Assembly: GCA_002407045.1 (NCBI GenBank) | Contig: DHKB01000071.1 | Span: 12,285 to 56,564, forward strand | Direction: 5' to 3' | Source of the DNA: Candidatus Bruticola papionis | Lineage (GTDB): Bacteria > Vulcanimicrobiota > Xenobia > Xenobiales > Xenobiaceae | DNA: 44,280 bases | In this document: positions 30,340 to 39,090 of the stretch, piece by piece | Layout: every line of letters begins with the position of its first letter | Numbering within the stretch: position 1 is the first letter of the stretch | Notes under the pieces: generated by a model | Seen by the model: the letters and a program-made list of their open reading frames with translations, nothing else | Databases searched by the model: none | Told to the model about the DNA's origin: nothing | Made by a program: the position numbers and the translations under genes

Positions 30340-31863
30340 GTGTCTATTGTCTTTTGGGGGCTCTGCCCGCATCCTCCGCTTTTAATTCCCGGCATCGCCG
30401 ATTGCGCTAAAGAAAAAGCTGCAATTACAACAGCTTCTTTTAAGCAATGGGCTCTCAAGATAAAAGAACAAAAGCCGGACCGTCTGATTATTATGTCTCC
30501 CCACGCTCCAGCTGCTTCGTCAGCTGTGCCGATATTTTCTCTTGCTTCTTTAAGTGGTTCCATGCAAAGATTCGGATGTCCGGAAGTTTTCTATAGTGTC
30601 GATTGTGACACCGCTTTTATTGAACGTCTATCAGCTTTATGTCGCGAAGAAAATTTTCCCCTCTTAACGGTTAATGATGATTTAATTAAACAACATAATC
30701 TGGAAGTAAGTCTTGATCATGGCACTTTGATTCCCCTACATTTCTTAAAAGAAGCAGGCCTTGATGTGCCTATAGTTCTGTTAGGCTACGGCCCTGGTTA
30801 TACCGAATTGTATATTCAATTAGGTAAGCTTATTAAAAAAGTAGCCGAGGAAGATAACGAGAAAAAGACAGCTATTATAGCTTCTGGAGATCTTTCCCAT
30901 CGCCTTTTGGAATCTGGACCTTACGGTTTTAGCCCTTATGGTCTTAAGTTTGATGAAACTATAAACCGTATTTTAGACAGCGCAGAAGCCGATTCTTTGC
31001 TTAGTTTTAGCCATGAAGAGGTGAATGAGGCTGCTCAGTGTGGTCTTTATTCTATCGCTATGCTTTTAGGCAGCCTTGAAAAAGAGGAAATATGCACTAA
31101 ACGTTTCTCTTATGAAGCCCCTTATGGAGTTGGCTATTCTGTAGTTGGCTATTTGCCTAAAAATGTCGATTTTAATGGTGACAAAGATTCAGCGGATAAT
31201 GTTGAGGCTGACGACAAAAAAAAAGCTGCCTCAGAAAAAAATAGTACCAGCGCTAAAATTTCTTCGCCGTTAAATTTTATGGGGTGCAAGCAAGTTGGCA
31301 CGGCTAAAGTTGAATTTTCCGATTTAGCAAGTAGCAAAAATACTAAAAACGCGCTTGAGCCGCATTTAGAGTTGGCCCGCCGTAGTGTTGAAAATTATGT
31401 TCTTAATGGTGAGTGTTTATCCTTAAAAGAAGATGAGTATCCTACTTTGCAAAGCCCAGCCGCTGTTTTTGTTACTTTGAAGAAACAAGGACAATTGCGA
31501 GGTTGCATAGGTAGTTTATTGCCTATAGAAACTAGCCAAGCTAAAGAAATAGTGCGCAACGCCATTTTGGCTTGCAGTCAAGATCCTCGTTTTCCTGCTG
31601 TCTCTGCTGAAGAGTTGCCACAATTGCAATATCAAGTATATGTGCTAGGAGAGCCTGTAAAAATCAGAGGACCTCAGGAATTAGATCCCAAGCGCTATGG
31701 TGTTATAGTACGTAAAGATGGGCGCAGCGGAGTCTTGCTTCCTAATTTAGAAGGCGTGGATAGTATTGATATGCAATTGCGCATTGCTTGTCAAAAAGGT
31801 GGTATACTCCCTGAAGAGAAGCCGGAGCTCTATCGCTTTACGGCGACAATCTACGACGAGTAG
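30340..31863 (+). CDS. MEMO (LigB-like) - AMMECR1 fusion protein (AmmeMemoRadiSam system)
   Basis: The 507-residue protein has two known domains. Residues 1 to about 280 are the MEMO/LigB-like, extradiol-dioxygenase-fold domain (CPHPPLLIPGIA, MSPHAPAASS, LDHGTLIPLHFL, IIASGDLSHRL) with the conserved histidines. After a Lys/Asp/Ser-rich linker (about 281-330) comes AMMECR1 with its hallmark RGCIGSLLP. Such proteins occur with a radical SAM enzyme in the AmmeMemoRadiSam cluster, whose biochemical role is still unclear; no radical SAM gene is within the window. AAAGGAG precedes the GTG start. Confidence 0.9.
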   Translation: MSIVFWGLCPHPPLLIPGIADCAKEKAAITTASFKQWALKIKEQKPDRLIIMSPHAPAASSAVPIFSLASLSGSMQRFGCPEVFYSVDCDTAFIERLSALCREENFPLLTVNDDLIKQHNLEVSLDHGTLIPLHFLKEAGLDVPIVLLGYGPGYTELYIQLGKLIKKVAEEDNEKKTAIIASGDLSHRLLESGPYGFSPYGLKFDETINRILDSAEADSLLSFSHEEVNEAAQCGLYSIAMLLGSLEKEEICTKRFSYEAPYGVGYSVVGYLPKNVDFNGDKDSADNVEADDKKKAASEKNSTSAKISSPLNFMGCKQVGTAKVEFSDLASSKNTKNALEPHLELARRSVENYVLNGECLSLKEDEYPTLQSPAAVFVTLKKQGQLRGCIGSLLPIETSQAKEIVRNAILACSQDPRFPAVSAEELPQLQYQVYVLGEPVKIRGPQELDPKRYGVIVRKDGRSGVLLPNLEGVDSIDMQLRIACQKGGILPEEKPELYRFTATIYDE

Positions 31864-31914
31864 GGACGCCTTTTAGGTAGTACCTATGCTTTACTTATAT
31901 TTGCGGAAAAGTAT

Positions 31915-32949
31915 ATGTCTAAACAAGCTGACAAAAAATCCCCGACGACTTTAAAAGCCGATACGGAGTGTAAAACTGAAGAACAAGGCTCTTCTGAAGG
32001 AACTGATCACCAACTAGGTGCTGATAGTTCATCTAGTAAAGAGGCAAAGCAGGCGGCGGTTGCTCAAGCTTCTGATGGGGGAGCTGCGCCTACGCCCGCT
32101 TATTTAGTAGCTTCTTTAGATTGGCAGAGTAGTAAAGAATATTTAGCTAAAGTAGGCTCCGGAGAGATCTTTCCTGAATCTGCAACGAATGGAAAGGCAT
32201 CCCAGCAATCCGCAAATAACAATAAGGCCTGGCAAGTACCTGTTGCCATTGCTTGTATTGTCTTAGGCATAATGGTTGGACTTCAATATAGAGCTCATTC
32301 GGCGAGCACTCCTATTCAGGTAGATGATCGCCGTAAGATGCTTGAATTGGTGCGTACTTTAGAAGCTGAACGTAATAGAATGTCGGCTGAAATTAGCGAT
32401 TTGCGTTCTCGTATTTCTGATATGGAGACTGCCTCTAATAGAATAGGTGTGGTAGGTAAACAAATTCAGGAACAGCTAAACAACTCGCGTATTGAGGCTG
32501 GTCTTACTGGCATGAGGGGGCCTGGCATTGTGGTTGTACTTAGCGATTCGCCTCGTACTCCACCGGCTAATACCGATCCTTACTTTTATATAGTGCATGA
32601 TGTCGACCTCAGTGCGTTAGTTAATGAGCTTTGGTCGGCTGGTGCTGAGGCAGTCTCGGTAAATGAACAGCGTATTGTTACTCGTTCTTCTATACGTTGT
32701 GTGGGGCCTACTGTTTTAGTTAATGGTGTACGTATTGCCGCACCTTATACAGTTAAGGGAATTGGGCCGAGTGATTTGGAAACAGCTTTGCGTATGCCTG
32801 GAGGCTTTCTGGATAGTATGGCTGCTTTAATAGGCAATGGTGGACAAGTTACTATCAATCGAGTTGATGAAGTTACCATTATGCCTTATGAAGGTAGTAT
32901 CGCTTTTCGCTATAGTCAATCTTTTGACAAAGATCAAGATAAAGAATAG
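31915..32949 (+). CDS. DUF881-family membrane protein
   Basis: The 344-residue protein has a polar, disordered N-terminus of about 105 residues, one membrane segment (about 107-124: VPVAIACIVLGIMVGLQY), a coiled coil (about 138-188: LVRTLEAERNRMSAEISDLR) and the DUF881 domain with GMRGPGIVVVLSD and the SAGAEAVSVNEQRI signature. DUF881 proteins usually have a very short cytoplasmic start, so the long N-terminus is atypical. The family is encoded next to small basic protein DUF1290 near division genes in Gram-positives, and the same pairing appears here. The architecture recalls FtsL/DivIC-like helpers, but the function is not established. Confidence 0.88.
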   Translation: MSKQADKKSPTTLKADTECKTEEQGSSEGTDHQLGADSSSSKEAKQAAVAQASDGGAAPTPAYLVASLDWQSSKEYLAKVGSGEIFPESATNGKASQQSANNNKAWQVPVAIACIVLGIMVGLQYRAHSASTPIQVDDRRKMLELVRTLEAERNRMSAEISDLRSRISDMETASNRIGVVGKQIQEQLNNSRIEAGLTGMRGPGIVVVLSDSPRTPPANTDPYFYIVHDVDLSALVNELWSAGAEAVSVNEQRIVTRSSIRCVGPTVLVNGVRIAAPYTVKGIGPSDLETALRMPGGFLDSMAALIGNGGQVTINRVDEVTIMPYEGSIAFRYSQSFDKDQDKE

Positions 32950-33041
32950 CTCTAAAAAGCGATTTGCTGTACTCATATAGGGAGGGCAAAAAGGGGGGAA
33001 GCTGTCTTTTAGTCAGGTAGTTAGGAGAAGCGTACAAACTT

Positions 33042-33416
33042 ATGATCCTGGTTATTGTAGGGTTATTGGTAGGCTTGCTTATAGGTTGGGTATTGCCTTT
33101 TCAAATTCCAGTTAGTGCTGCCAAATATGTATCAGTGGCATTTTTAGCTGGTTTGGATTCTATAGTTGGCGGCACTAGATCTGGTTTAGAAAATAAATTT
33201 AATTTTAGTGTCTTTGTGAGTGGCTTTGTCGTCAATTTGCTTTTGGCAGCTGGCCTTACTTGGGTGGGAGATGCTTTAGGTGTTGAGATCTACCAAGCAG
33301 CTATAGTAACTTTCGGTATGCGCATTTTTGTTAATTTGGGCTACATACGTCGCGATTTACTCAAGCAAAAATCGGAACCTTCAGTTATAGAAAGTGTAAT
33401 TTCTCCTATAAAATAG
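33042..33416 (+). CDS. sbp: Small basic protein, DUF1290 family (Sbp)
   Basis: The 124-residue protein has three or four membrane segments. The opening IVGLLVGLLIGWVLPFQIP, the central YVSVAFLAGLDSIVGGTRSGLENKF and the ending GMRIFVNLGYIRRDLL are the conserved blocks of DUF1290/Sbp. In Bacillus and actinobacteria it lies between DUF881 genes near ftsZ or ftsQ; its exact role is unknown. Here it follows one DUF881 gene by 92 bases and precedes buk, without division genes. Confidence 0.92.
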   Translation: MILVIVGLLVGLLIGWVLPFQIPVSAAKYVSVAFLAGLDSIVGGTRSGLENKFNFSVFVSGFVVNLLLAAGLTWVGDALGVEIYQAAIVTFGMRIFVNLGYIRRDLLKQKSEPSVIESVISPIK

Positions 33417-33502
33417 CTTACGGCTGTGTTTTTTATAGGTAGTTTATAAGTTTGCGTGGGGGAAAAATATTATATTTAATCTTGCTTGGGGCAAAGTAAA
33501 GT

Positions 33503-34696
33503 ATGACTGAGGCAAATTGCAAAGCCAATGGAAGTTCTGCTGCTATAGAGCAAACCGGCTCTAACGGTAGCAAAATTGATGCTGATAAAGCTGCATATAG
33601 CGATTTAGCTTCTGAGCATCTTTATATTTTGGCTGTCAATCCTGGTTCAATTTCTACTAAGATTAGCGTTTTTTATGGCAGCAAGATTATTTTAAGTAAA
33701 GAACTATTGCATAGCGTCCAGGATTTAGCTCCTTATGATGGCTTGCCAGCTTCATCCCAATTGGCTATGCGTATCCATTGCGTGACTGAAGCTTTGAGCG
33801 AAATTGGTTTTGATGTGGCTTTACTGGATGCTATTTCCTGTCGCGGAGGCTTACTCAGACCTATTCCGCATGGAACTTATGCTATTACAGATGAAATGTT
33901 GGCTGAATTACAGGAAGCTAAGTGGGGTGATCATCCTTGTAATTTAGGTCCAATGATTGGTCGTTTTTTCGCTCAAAAATTGCATATCCCAGCTTTTATA
34001 GTTGATCCTGGCGTTGTTGATGAATTGCCTCCGCGAGCTTATATCACCGGAATAAAAGAGATACATCGCCGTTGTATTAGTCATGCGCTTAATGCTTTTG
34101 CTCAAACTCGCCGTTATGCTGCCGAAATAGGTGTAACTTACCAAGATTTGAATTTGATAGTCGCTCACCTTGGAGGTGGAATTTCTATAGGCGCTCATAA
34201 GCATGGGCGCTATATAGACGTAAATAATGCTTTAGATGGTGAAGGCCCATTCTCTCCTGAGCGGAGTGGCTCTTTGCCTGTTGGTCCGCTTATCGACCTT
34301 TGCTTTAGCGGTAAATATACCCACGCGGAGTTGCGCCGTCTCAATAGAGGAAAAGGCGGTATGCTAAATTTGGTTGGTACAGCTGATATGAAAGAAATAG
34401 AGGCTCGTTGCTTGGCAGGTGAGACTGAGTGCATCGATGCTTTTGAAGCTATGGCTTATGCTGTATCTAAAAATATAACCGCTTTGTGGCCTGCTTTTGA
34501 TGGCGAGAAAGTAGATGCGGTTATCTTAACCGGCGGAGCTTCTCGAAGTAAAGTTCTTGTAGATAAAATTAAAAAATATATTTCAGCTATAAATGTCACT
34601 GTGGTAGTTTATCCTGGAGAATTAGAAATGGTCGCTTTGGCTAGCGGAGCGGCTCGTGTTTTAACTGGCAAGGAAAAAGCCAAGAATTATTTTTAG
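33503..34696 (+). CDS. buk: Butyrate kinase
   Basis: The 397-residue ASKHA kinase converts butyryl-phosphate and ADP to butyrate and ATP. Motifs: ILAVNPGSISTKISVF near the start, RGGLLRPIPHGTY, NLGPMIGRFFAQ, VAHLGGGISIGAHKHGR and ILTGGASRS. About 38 polar residues precede the normal family start, and the phosphate loop reads GSIS rather than the usual GSTS. The ending after LTGKEKAKNYF is normal. ptb follows after 24 bases, so both last steps of butyrate (or branched-chain acid) formation are co-expressed. Confidence 0.92.
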   Translation: MTEANCKANGSSAAIEQTGSNGSKIDADKAAYSDLASEHLYILAVNPGSISTKISVFYGSKIILSKELLHSVQDLAPYDGLPASSQLAMRIHCVTEALSEIGFDVALLDAISCRGGLLRPIPHGTYAITDEMLAELQEAKWGDHPCNLGPMIGRFFAQKLHIPAFIVDPGVVDELPPRAYITGIKEIHRRCISHALNAFAQTRRYAAEIGVTYQDLNLIVAHLGGGISIGAHKHGRYIDVNNALDGEGPFSPERSGSLPVGPLIDLCFSGKYTHAELRRLNRGKGGMLNLVGTADMKEIEARCLAGETECIDAFEAMAYAVSKNITALWPAFDGEKVDAVILTGGASRSKVLVDKIKKYISAINVTVVVYPGELEMVALASGAARVLTGKEKAKNYF

Positions 34697-34720
34697 CACG
34701 AAGTGGTTTGGAGGTGCAAA

Positions 34721-35644
34721 TTGGAACAAATTTGCAATTTAGAGCAACTTGTGGAAAGTTTGCAAGGTCAGGTTCTCAAGCGTTTAGTAATTGCCGCAGG
34801 CCACGACCGTTGCACTATTAGAGCTGCTGCTGAAGCTGCTGATAAAGGTATTGCCAAAGTCATCTTAGTTGGCCATGCCCAGCAAATAAAAGACATATGC
34901 TTAGAATATTCGATAAATCCAGATCTGTTTAATATCATAGATGAAGCCAGTACCTTTGGCGCAGGCATTATTGCCCGCGACATGGTTTTTGAAGGCCGAG
35001 CTGATGTGCTCATGAAAGGGCTAATCAATACTGATCAATATATGCATATAATTTTAGATAAAGAGCATGGCCTTTTATCTAAAGGTAATGTGCTTACCCA
35101 TATCACTTGTTTGGAAATCCCTGAGTACATAAGCTCACATAATAAGTTGCTTTTTGCTGGTGACGCGGCCATAATTCCGGCTCCAGATTTAAATACTAAA
35201 GCTAAGATAATTAGTTATGCCGTAGAAATTGCCCATTCGTTTGGTGTGGAAATCCCTAAAGTTGCGGTAATTGCTCCCACTGAAAAAGTATTGCCTAAAA
35301 TTGCTTCATGTGTAGAGGCGGCAGCTTTAGCTAAAATGGGAGAACGTGGTCAGCTCGGTACTTGTATTGTGGATGGCCCTTTAGCTCTAGATGTGGCTAT
35401 TTCGCCCAAGAGTTGTCAAACTAAAAATGTGCATACAGCTGTTGAAGGTAGCGCCGATATATTAATTTTTCACTGTTTAGAAGCTGGCAATACTTTTTAC
35501 AAGGCTTGCACCACTTTAGCTGGAGCAAAAGTGGCCGGAATTGTCGCTGGAGCTAATGTGCCATGCATTTTGACCAGCCGAGCCGACTCAGAAGAATCTA
35601 AATTCTATTCGATTGCTTTAGGATGCAGAATGAGTAAAGCCTAG
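34721..35644 (+). CDS. ptb: Phosphate butyryltransferase
   Basis: The protein of about 307 residues belongs to the PTA_PTB family: GRADVLMKGLINTDQYMHIILDKEHGL, SHNKLLFAGDAAIIPAPDL, GTCIVDGPLALDVAIS and VEGSADILIFHCLEAGN. It exchanges CoA of butyryl-CoA for phosphate, feeding butyrate kinase. I place the start at the TTG at 34721, six bases after GGAGG; an upstream GTG at 34703 lacks a ribosome site and would place that GGAGG inside the gene. The order buk-ptb is the reverse of the clostridial ptb-buk. Confidence 0.92.
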   Translation: MEQICNLEQLVESLQGQVLKRLVIAAGHDRCTIRAAAEAADKGIAKVILVGHAQQIKDICLEYSINPDLFNIIDEASTFGAGIIARDMVFEGRADVLMKGLINTDQYMHIILDKEHGLLSKGNVLTHITCLEIPEYISSHNKLLFAGDAAIIPAPDLNTKAKIISYAVEIAHSFGVEIPKVAVIAPTEKVLPKIASCVEAAALAKMGERGQLGTCIVDGPLALDVAISPKSCQTKNVHTAVEGSADILIFHCLEAGNTFYKACTTLAGAKVAGIVAGANVPCILTSRADSEESKFYSIALGCRMSKA

Positions 35645-35676
35645 TTGCTTCTTGTAATTGCAAGGAATTGTTGGAG

Positions 35677-37293
35677 CTAGTTTCCAGCCATTTCTTGCAC
35701 TTCTACAAAGTGGGTATAGGCTTGCAAAAGAATATGTGAAGCTATATCCAAATGAGAGTTGGCGCCAGTATCGGCCCACCATTGCATTTCATCAATACCT
35801 TGTCTAAATTCTTCTACGCCTTGACGCAAACTGTGAAGCGCTTTGTTTATGTTGGGATCATCGCTGGAAGGCGGAAGCTTACTTAAGCTGGTCGAGGCAG
35901 AGCGAAGCAATTGCTTACCCCAAGCCAAAACGTTGACAAATTCTGCCTTGGCAATACGCCCAAATTTAACGGCATCACAAGCTTCAATAAGCCTGGACAA
36001 ATGGTCAGAAGTGTCGGTTTCTTCTGGCTCTCCTTGGCTAGTGTAGTTGGTAACTGTGGCTGCTCCTTCTTGTGGATCTTGATATCCAGCCGGAAGTACC
36101 AAGCGAGCTCCGCAGCGATCACATACTTTAGAATAGGCTTTATTTTCAAAACCACAATGTAAGCAACTGATACTACTGGCTTCCTCTTCAAACTTGGTAA
36201 AGACAGTCCAGGCTTGGCAAATAAGATCAGCGCCATCTTCCAAGTATTGGATAGCTTTATGCAATAGCGGACGCCTGGTAATACCTAAACGCAAAAGAGG
36301 CAAAGCGCGATTTAAACGATCAAAACCATCGCGAGCAATGGGAACTTGCTCAGCCAAACGTGGAGAGCTTTCTAAAGCTTGGTTGGCACATTGCTCGAAG
36401 CGGAAATAACTCTCAGCTAATTGCGGCTCAAACCAAGACTGAGCTCGCTCCAAGATGTTGGGGTCTAAACCGGAAAGTACAGCTCGGGCAGCGTGAATAA
36501 CCCAGTTTACTTGCGGAGAAGGTGTGGGCTTATCAGCTAAAGCTTCGCCAGTACTTTCTTGCATAAGCTCAACTAATAGTAAGCAACCCTCACTAAACTT
36601 AACAAAGCCAGCGTCTAAGGCATTAAGATCATATTGCAGAAAGTAAGTATCCATACTTTGGATACCGGCCATAATTTGACGAATAGCACTACTACCGCGA
36701 TTGCGTCTGGCTAAATCGTTATCTTTTTCAAATGTATCTAAGCTATTGGCAAAATGATCCCAAAGGCGATCAAAAATCTCACTAAGTCTATCATCATCCA
36801 TAGCTCCTTGCTTGGTAGCTTGGATAACTTTTTCCATTAAATTGATGGCTGGATGGGGATTATCTCCCTGACAAAGATAGTTCCACTCATAGGCTAATAA
36901 GCTATTGTGTAAGTCGGCATATCCCTCAAAAATTTGTTCCGGGGCCGATTCTAAAGGATAGTTAGTCGGAGAAGAAAACCAAGAGCGCACCCCAGCTATA
37001 ATATTTGCATATTGCTGAAATGAATCAATTACATCTTTTACAGATTGGGCTAAAGCTGGAATAGGACTTTGAGCTGTAGTTGCAGTTTGCTTCTGGAAAT
37101 TGTCTCTAGAAGTGAGCAACTCTTTTATATAGGCTTCTAAAACTATGCCCAAAGCGCGTGGATTAGCATTCCTTTTAGATACTTTTACGCAAAGTAAGAT
37201 AAGGCGATTGGTTGTTTCTGAAGGCGTAACCAAATCTTGGGGCAACAAAGTCTCCGGAGTATTTCCTTCTAAAGTAGTGTCGTAACCAATCAT
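35677..37293 (-). CDS. Unknown helical protein with a central zinc ribbon
   Basis: I do not recognise this 538-residue cytosolic protein. Residues 1-370 and 425-538 look almost entirely alpha-helical, with repeated amphipathic stretches spaced like TPR or helical-hairpin repeats. Between them is a compact zinc ribbon with C377, C380, C391 and C394 (ISCLHCGFENKAYSKVCDRCGARLVL). There is no signal peptide or membrane segment. The gene follows a small Ser/Met-rich gene by 54 bases in the same direction, and both are flanked by unrelated plus-strand genes. A scaffold or adaptor role is only a guess from the architecture. Confidence 0.75.
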   Translation of the reverse strand: MIGYDTTLEGNTPETLLPQDLVTPSETTNRLILLCVKVSKRNANPRALGIVLEAYIKELLTSRDNFQKQTATTAQSPIPALAQSVKDVIDSFQQYANIIAGVRSWFSSPTNYPLESAPEQIFEGYADLHNSLLAYEWNYLCQGDNPHPAINLMEKVIQATKQGAMDDDRLSEIFDRLWDHFANSLDTFEKDNDLARRNRGSSAIRQIMAGIQSMDTYFLQYDLNALDAGFVKFSEGCLLLVELMQESTGEALADKPTPSPQVNWVIHAARAVLSGLDPNILERAQSWFEPQLAESYFRFEQCANQALESSPRLAEQVPIARDGFDRLNRALPLLRLGITRRPLLHKAIQYLEDGADLICQAWTVFTKFEEEASSISCLHCGFENKAYSKVCDRCGARLVLPAGYQDPQEGAATVTNYTSQGEPEETDTSDHLSRLIEACDAVKFGRIAKAEFVNVLAWGKQLLRSASTSLSKLPPSSDDPNINKALHSLRQGVEEFRQGIDEMQWWADTGANSHLDIASHILLQAYTHFVEVQEMAGN

Positions 37294-37347
37294 ATTTTAA
37301 CTTCCATTCCAAGCATTTAACAGAAACAAAAAGGCGAAAAAATATCG

Positions 37348-37776
37348 TTATTGCATAAGTTGTTGCAAATCATCGGAAGCCATGCCGGGAATAGGTACTC
37401 CCAAAGAGGACACTCGTCCATTCATTTCTTCTTGGCTTTTTTGGAAGCTTTGTTGCATAGCGTGCATCTCTTCATTTTGAGGAGTTGAGGAAGAGGCTAT
37501 GTCTTGCATCCATTCTTCCTGGGGCGTACTTGTATCCATAACCATAATACTATTTATAGATTCGCTCAAGGCTACGCTAATGGGCACGGAGGAGCTGACG
37601 CTTACAGAAGAACTTTTATTTATACCGTTACTTTTTTTGACCAGCTTTTGAGTAATTCCGCTCATGATCCCCAAGACTGAAGCGTTGCTGAGAGCTTCAG
37701 TTGCAGTTGGGGCTGCCATGGCCGTTGAGCCGGTAATAGCGTTAAGAGAAGCGGGATTCATTTGCACAGGTTGCAT
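37348..37776 (-). CDS. Small Ser/Met-rich protein of unknown function
   Basis: The 142-residue product has no family I recognise. It is low in charge at the N-terminus, rich in Ser, Met, Ala and Thr (KSSSVSVSSSVPISVALSES), and ends with an amphipathic helix region (HAMQQSFQKSQEEMNGR) and LQQLMQ. There is no signal peptide. It lies just upstream of the zinc-ribbon gene and is probably co-transcribed with it. Codon use resembles the neighbours, and the frame is open with no rival on the other strand, so I take it as real. Confidence 0.6.
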   Translation of the reverse strand: MQPVQMNPASLNAITGSTAMAAPTATEALSNASVLGIMSGITQKLVKKSNGINKSSSVSVSSSVPISVALSESINSIMVMDTSTPQEEWMQDIASSSTPQNEEMHAMQQSFQKSQEEMNGRVSSLGVPIPGMASDDLQQLMQ

Positions 37777-37845
37777 AACCTAAAAACTCCTAATGCACTT
37801 TTGACTATTTTTTACAAATAGCTTTCGCTGTCTGAATTTCGCATA

Positions 37846-37880
37846 ATAGCCATAAGAACCTTCTAAAGGTGGCTATTTTT
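37846..37880 (+). terminator. Terminator-like hairpin upstream of hldD (possible attenuator)
   Basis: ATAGCCA (37846-37852) pairs with TGGCTAT (37870-37876), with an inner CCTT CTA AAGG hairpin and a one-sided six-base bulge, followed by TTTTT. No plus-strand gene ends nearby, since the upstream gene is divergent. It may therefore act on the hldD leader. Confidence 0.4.
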
Positions 37881-37992
37881 AAGGCTTATACTGTTTTCAC
37901 TCTATTTTGACTAAAAGCAGGGCAGGGCTTTAGCTCAATTTGATAAAAATGTTCGCCGAGTTTTTAGCAGGAGTAAACAAATAATAAAAATT

Positions 37993-38967
37993 ATGGATAA
38001 GCTGATAATTGTTACTGGATCTTTAGGATTTATTGGCGCCAATTTAGCTGAAGCTTTGAATAAAAAAGGGTATACAAATCTTCTTTTGGTCGATCACTTG
38101 AATAATACCGATAAGTGGCGCAATTTTGGTCATTTGGAATTTACTGACTATTTAGATCGAGAAGCTTTTATTAAATTGGTAGATTCTAATACCTTAACTT
38201 CTCAAGTTGAAGCTGTATTCCATTTGGGCGCTTGCAGCAGCACGACTGAAACTGATTCTAACTTTTTAATGGAAAATAACTATCGCTATACTAAGAAGCT
38301 TGCTCAATGGACAGCGGATCGCAAAATTCCTATGATTTTAGCCTCTTCTGCAGCTACTTATGGCAATGGTAAACTTGGCTACAGCGATGATCCAGCTATG
38401 GTTCCTAAATATATGCCTTTAAATATGTATGGCATGTCCAAGCATCTTTTTGACAAATGGGCTTTGCGCAACGGCTTATATGAAGAAAATTTGGTCGGTC
38501 TGAAGTTTTTCAATGTTTATGGTCCACATGAAGATCATAAAGGCAGCATGCGTTCAGTAGTTTGCAAAGCTTTTTATCAAATTTTAGAGCGTGGCTACGT
38601 AGAGTTATTTAAGTCTTATCATCCTGATTATAAAGACGGCCAGCAGCTTCGTGATTTTGTCTATGTCGATGACGCGGTAAAGGTTATGCTCTATTTCTTT
38701 GAGCATAGAGAAAAGCATGGCTTATTTAATTGTGGTAGCGGCATAGCTCGCTCTTGGAATGATTTAGTAAATGCTGTATTTGCTTCTATGGATAAAAAGG
38801 CTGACATTCGCTATATAGAAATGCCTGATTATTTGCAAGGCAAATATCAATATTACACTTGCGCTGATACTAAACGTTTGCATGAAGCAGGCTACACCGA
38901 GCCTTTTGCCTCTTTGGAAGACGGCGTAAAAGATTATGTGCAAAATTATTTAGCTTTGCAAGCTTAA
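37993..38967 (+). CDS. hldD: ADP-L-glycero-D-manno-heptose 6-epimerase
   Basis: The 324-residue short-chain dehydrogenase family enzyme epimerises ADP-D-glycero-heptose for the LPS inner core. It has the dinucleotide motif GSLGFIG (9-15), HLGACSSTTETD, the catalytic Y146-x3-K150 (YGMSK) and the diagnostic FNVYGPHEDHKGSMRSVVCKAF, then DFVYVDDAVKV. It stands alone, so the other heptose genes (hldE, gmhA) must be elsewhere. The nearest AGGAG is 20 bases before the ATG, so translation initiation is not obvious. Together with lptD it shows that the cell makes an LPS with a heptose core. Confidence 0.94.
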   Translation: MDKLIIVTGSLGFIGANLAEALNKKGYTNLLLVDHLNNTDKWRNFGHLEFTDYLDREAFIKLVDSNTLTSQVEAVFHLGACSSTTETDSNFLMENNYRYTKKLAQWTADRKIPMILASSAATYGNGKLGYSDDPAMVPKYMPLNMYGMSKHLFDKWALRNGLYEENLVGLKFFNVYGPHEDHKGSMRSVVCKAFYQILERGYVELFKSYHPDYKDGQQLRDFVYVDDAVKVMLYFFEHREKHGLFNCGSGIARSWNDLVNAVFASMDKKADIRYIEMPDYLQGKYQYYTCADTKRLHEAGYTEPFASLEDGVKDYVQNYLALQA

Positions 38968-39006
38968 ATTTTGTAGTAATAAGTTAATACAGTTGTTTAT
39001 ATAAGA

Positions 39007-39066
39007 AAACTCTCCTGGAAGATTCGATAAAACGAAAAAACGAATAATCAGGGGAGTTTTTCTTTT
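39007..39066. terminator. Terminator between convergent hldD and lptD
   Basis: AAACTCTCCTG (39007-39017) pairs with CAGGGGAGTTT (39049-39059) with a G-T wobble, and the inner GATTCG/CGAATAATC region extends the stem. A T-run follows on the plus strand; a shorter run exists on the minus strand, so it may work both ways. Confidence 0.85.
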
Positions 39067-39090
39067 TTCTTTGCTTTTGTGTTTATCTAA

